Source: Hyunsoonleella ulvae (GTDB lineage: Bacteria > Bacteroidota > Bacteroidia > Flavobacteriales > Flavobacteriaceae). Taken from it: 64,000 nucleotides of DNA. Position numbers and translations under genes: made by a program. Shown one piece after another: positions 63,586-64,000 of this stretch. Position 1 is the stretch's first letter. Every line of letters begins with the position of its first letter. Below the pieces are notes generated by a model. The model was not told the origin of the DNA. It ran no database searches and saw only the letters and a list, made by a program, of their open reading frames with translations. The stretch lies in the NCBI RefSeq assembly GCF_016827605.1, contig NZ_JAEPJQ010000006.1, positions 205,955 through 269,954 of the forward strand, written 5' to 3'.

Positions 63586-64000
63586 AAATCAAATTAAAAA
63601 TAGGCTGCAAAGATAATATATAAACAAATCCACACAATATATATCTAACTATAATTTTTCAGACAGTGTTTCTCGGTACATCGATATAAGTTTGAGTGTC
63701 ATATTGGTAATCATTTGGGACATCAGACAGGTCTAGGGGGCGTTCCGGGGACGGTGCTCCATATATACATATATCTATATGTATAAGTTAATCTATTTAA
63801 TCTATTTAATCTATGTCAGTCAGGGAGGTCAGAGCATGCCAGGTTGCCTGTGCAGGTCACAGGGCCTTGACAAGGCACACCATCTATGTGGCGACTAACA
63901 CAAAAACTTTTTCCCTGTAACCCCCACGTAATAAGGGTCTTAAAAACGAGTTTAAAAAAAGGGCAAAAAAATATGAAAAAAGCCATTGCGCAATTAAAAA
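63586..64000. other. Gene-free right end with atypical composition and repeats
   Basis: Apart from the thrS promoter, no gene of useful length is visible. From about 63660 to 63930 the sequence is clearly richer in G+C than the rest of the window. It contains the inverted repeat ATACATATA/TATATGTAT (63765-63773 with 63776-63784), the 10-mer AATCTATTTA-type repeats near 63789-63815, AGGTCnnAG three times (63729, 63826, 63854; the first with one mismatch) and the palindrome GCCTTG-A-CAAGGC (63864-63876). An ATG at 63973 opens a frame that runs off the edge. It may be the border of an acquired element. Confidence 0.5.
63608..63637 (-). promoter_or_regulatory. Bacteroidota promoter for the thrS operon
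   Basis: On the minus strand TTG (63637-63635) and TATCTTTG (63615-63608) are exactly 19 bp apart, a perfect consensus. The thrS start codon is at 63585, so the leader is short and cannot hold a T-box. Confidence 0.82.

Noticed and set aside
63789..63815. AATCTATTT repeats considered as a CRISPR or iteron array
   Set aside because: Three 9-bp units without spacers are too few for either claim; kept only as part of the atypical edge region.
63973..64000. ATG followed by an open frame (MKKAIAQLK) running off the right edge
   Set aside because: Only nine codons are visible, too few to call a gene, although the context (A-rich, after a gene-free gap) would allow one.

Overview
The window is a stretch of chromosome from a marine-type member of the Flavobacteriaceae (Bacteroidota). 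The DNA is AT-rich. Several genes carry the Bacteroidota promoter signature TTG-N19/21-TAnnTTTG, and ribosome binding sites are weak or absent. Lineage markers include type IX secretion (T9SS) and gliding proteins, a split transketolase, a zeaxanthin-type carotenoid operon, and SusD-era style lipoprotein signal peptides (short signal followed by Cys).

Layout. 1-723: the N-terminal 241 codons of OxyR (minus), cut by the window edge. 985-6368: a minus-strand set DUF58 / MoxR ATPase / DUF4350 / DUF4129 / SpoIIM-like, with a divergent RDD gene (6393-7112). 7220-16093: housekeeping and envelope genes (TRIC channel, cyclophilin lipoprotein, CoA-type Nudix hydrolase, acyltransferase, cytochrome c/sugar dehydrogenase fusion, sirtuin, TrmH-like methyltransferase, DEAD-box helicase). 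17140-20999: mazG, then an overlapping pair made of an FAD-dependent amine-oxidase-like protein and a GT39-type membrane glycosyltransferase. 21006-25866: a minus-strand carotenoid operon merR(carH-like)-crtI-crtB-crtZ-crtY, headed by a B12-binding MerR regulator with the residues of a CarH photoreceptor. 26112-28352: an eight-haem TPR lipoprotein. 28418-28631: tRNA-Leu and tRNA-Lys. 28773-43644: aroK, a phosphoribosyltransferase, an S4 protein, a beta/gamma-crystallin-like lipoprotein, an FKBP lipoprotein, split transketolase, tgt, lptF-like, an EamA transporter, accA, dnaB and others.

44570-59347 is a large plus-strand gliding/T9SS surface block: a beta-helix protein, a 479-aa T9SS type B substrate, an 861-aa PorP/SprF protein fused to a coiled coil and a SPOR-like end, a 2742-aa SprB-like adhesin, and a second PorP/SprF protein. 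59720-63585 holds yjbQ and the classical thrS-infC-rpmI-rplT operon, in which infC has no ATG at its true N-terminus. The last ~400 bases (63586-64000) hold the thrS promoter and then a stretch of clearly different composition with short repeats and inverted repeats, possibly the edge of an acquired element.

No CRISPR array, insertion sequence, rRNA or obvious defence system was seen. The strongest candidates for something worth pursuing are the CarH-like light switch with its repeated TTTGTTWAAC motif in front of both merR and crtI, the PorP-coiled-coil-SPOR fusion inside the adhesin operon, a tRNA-guanine transglycosylase that has lost its zinc cysteines, and a pair of intergenic repeats whose stems seem to covary.
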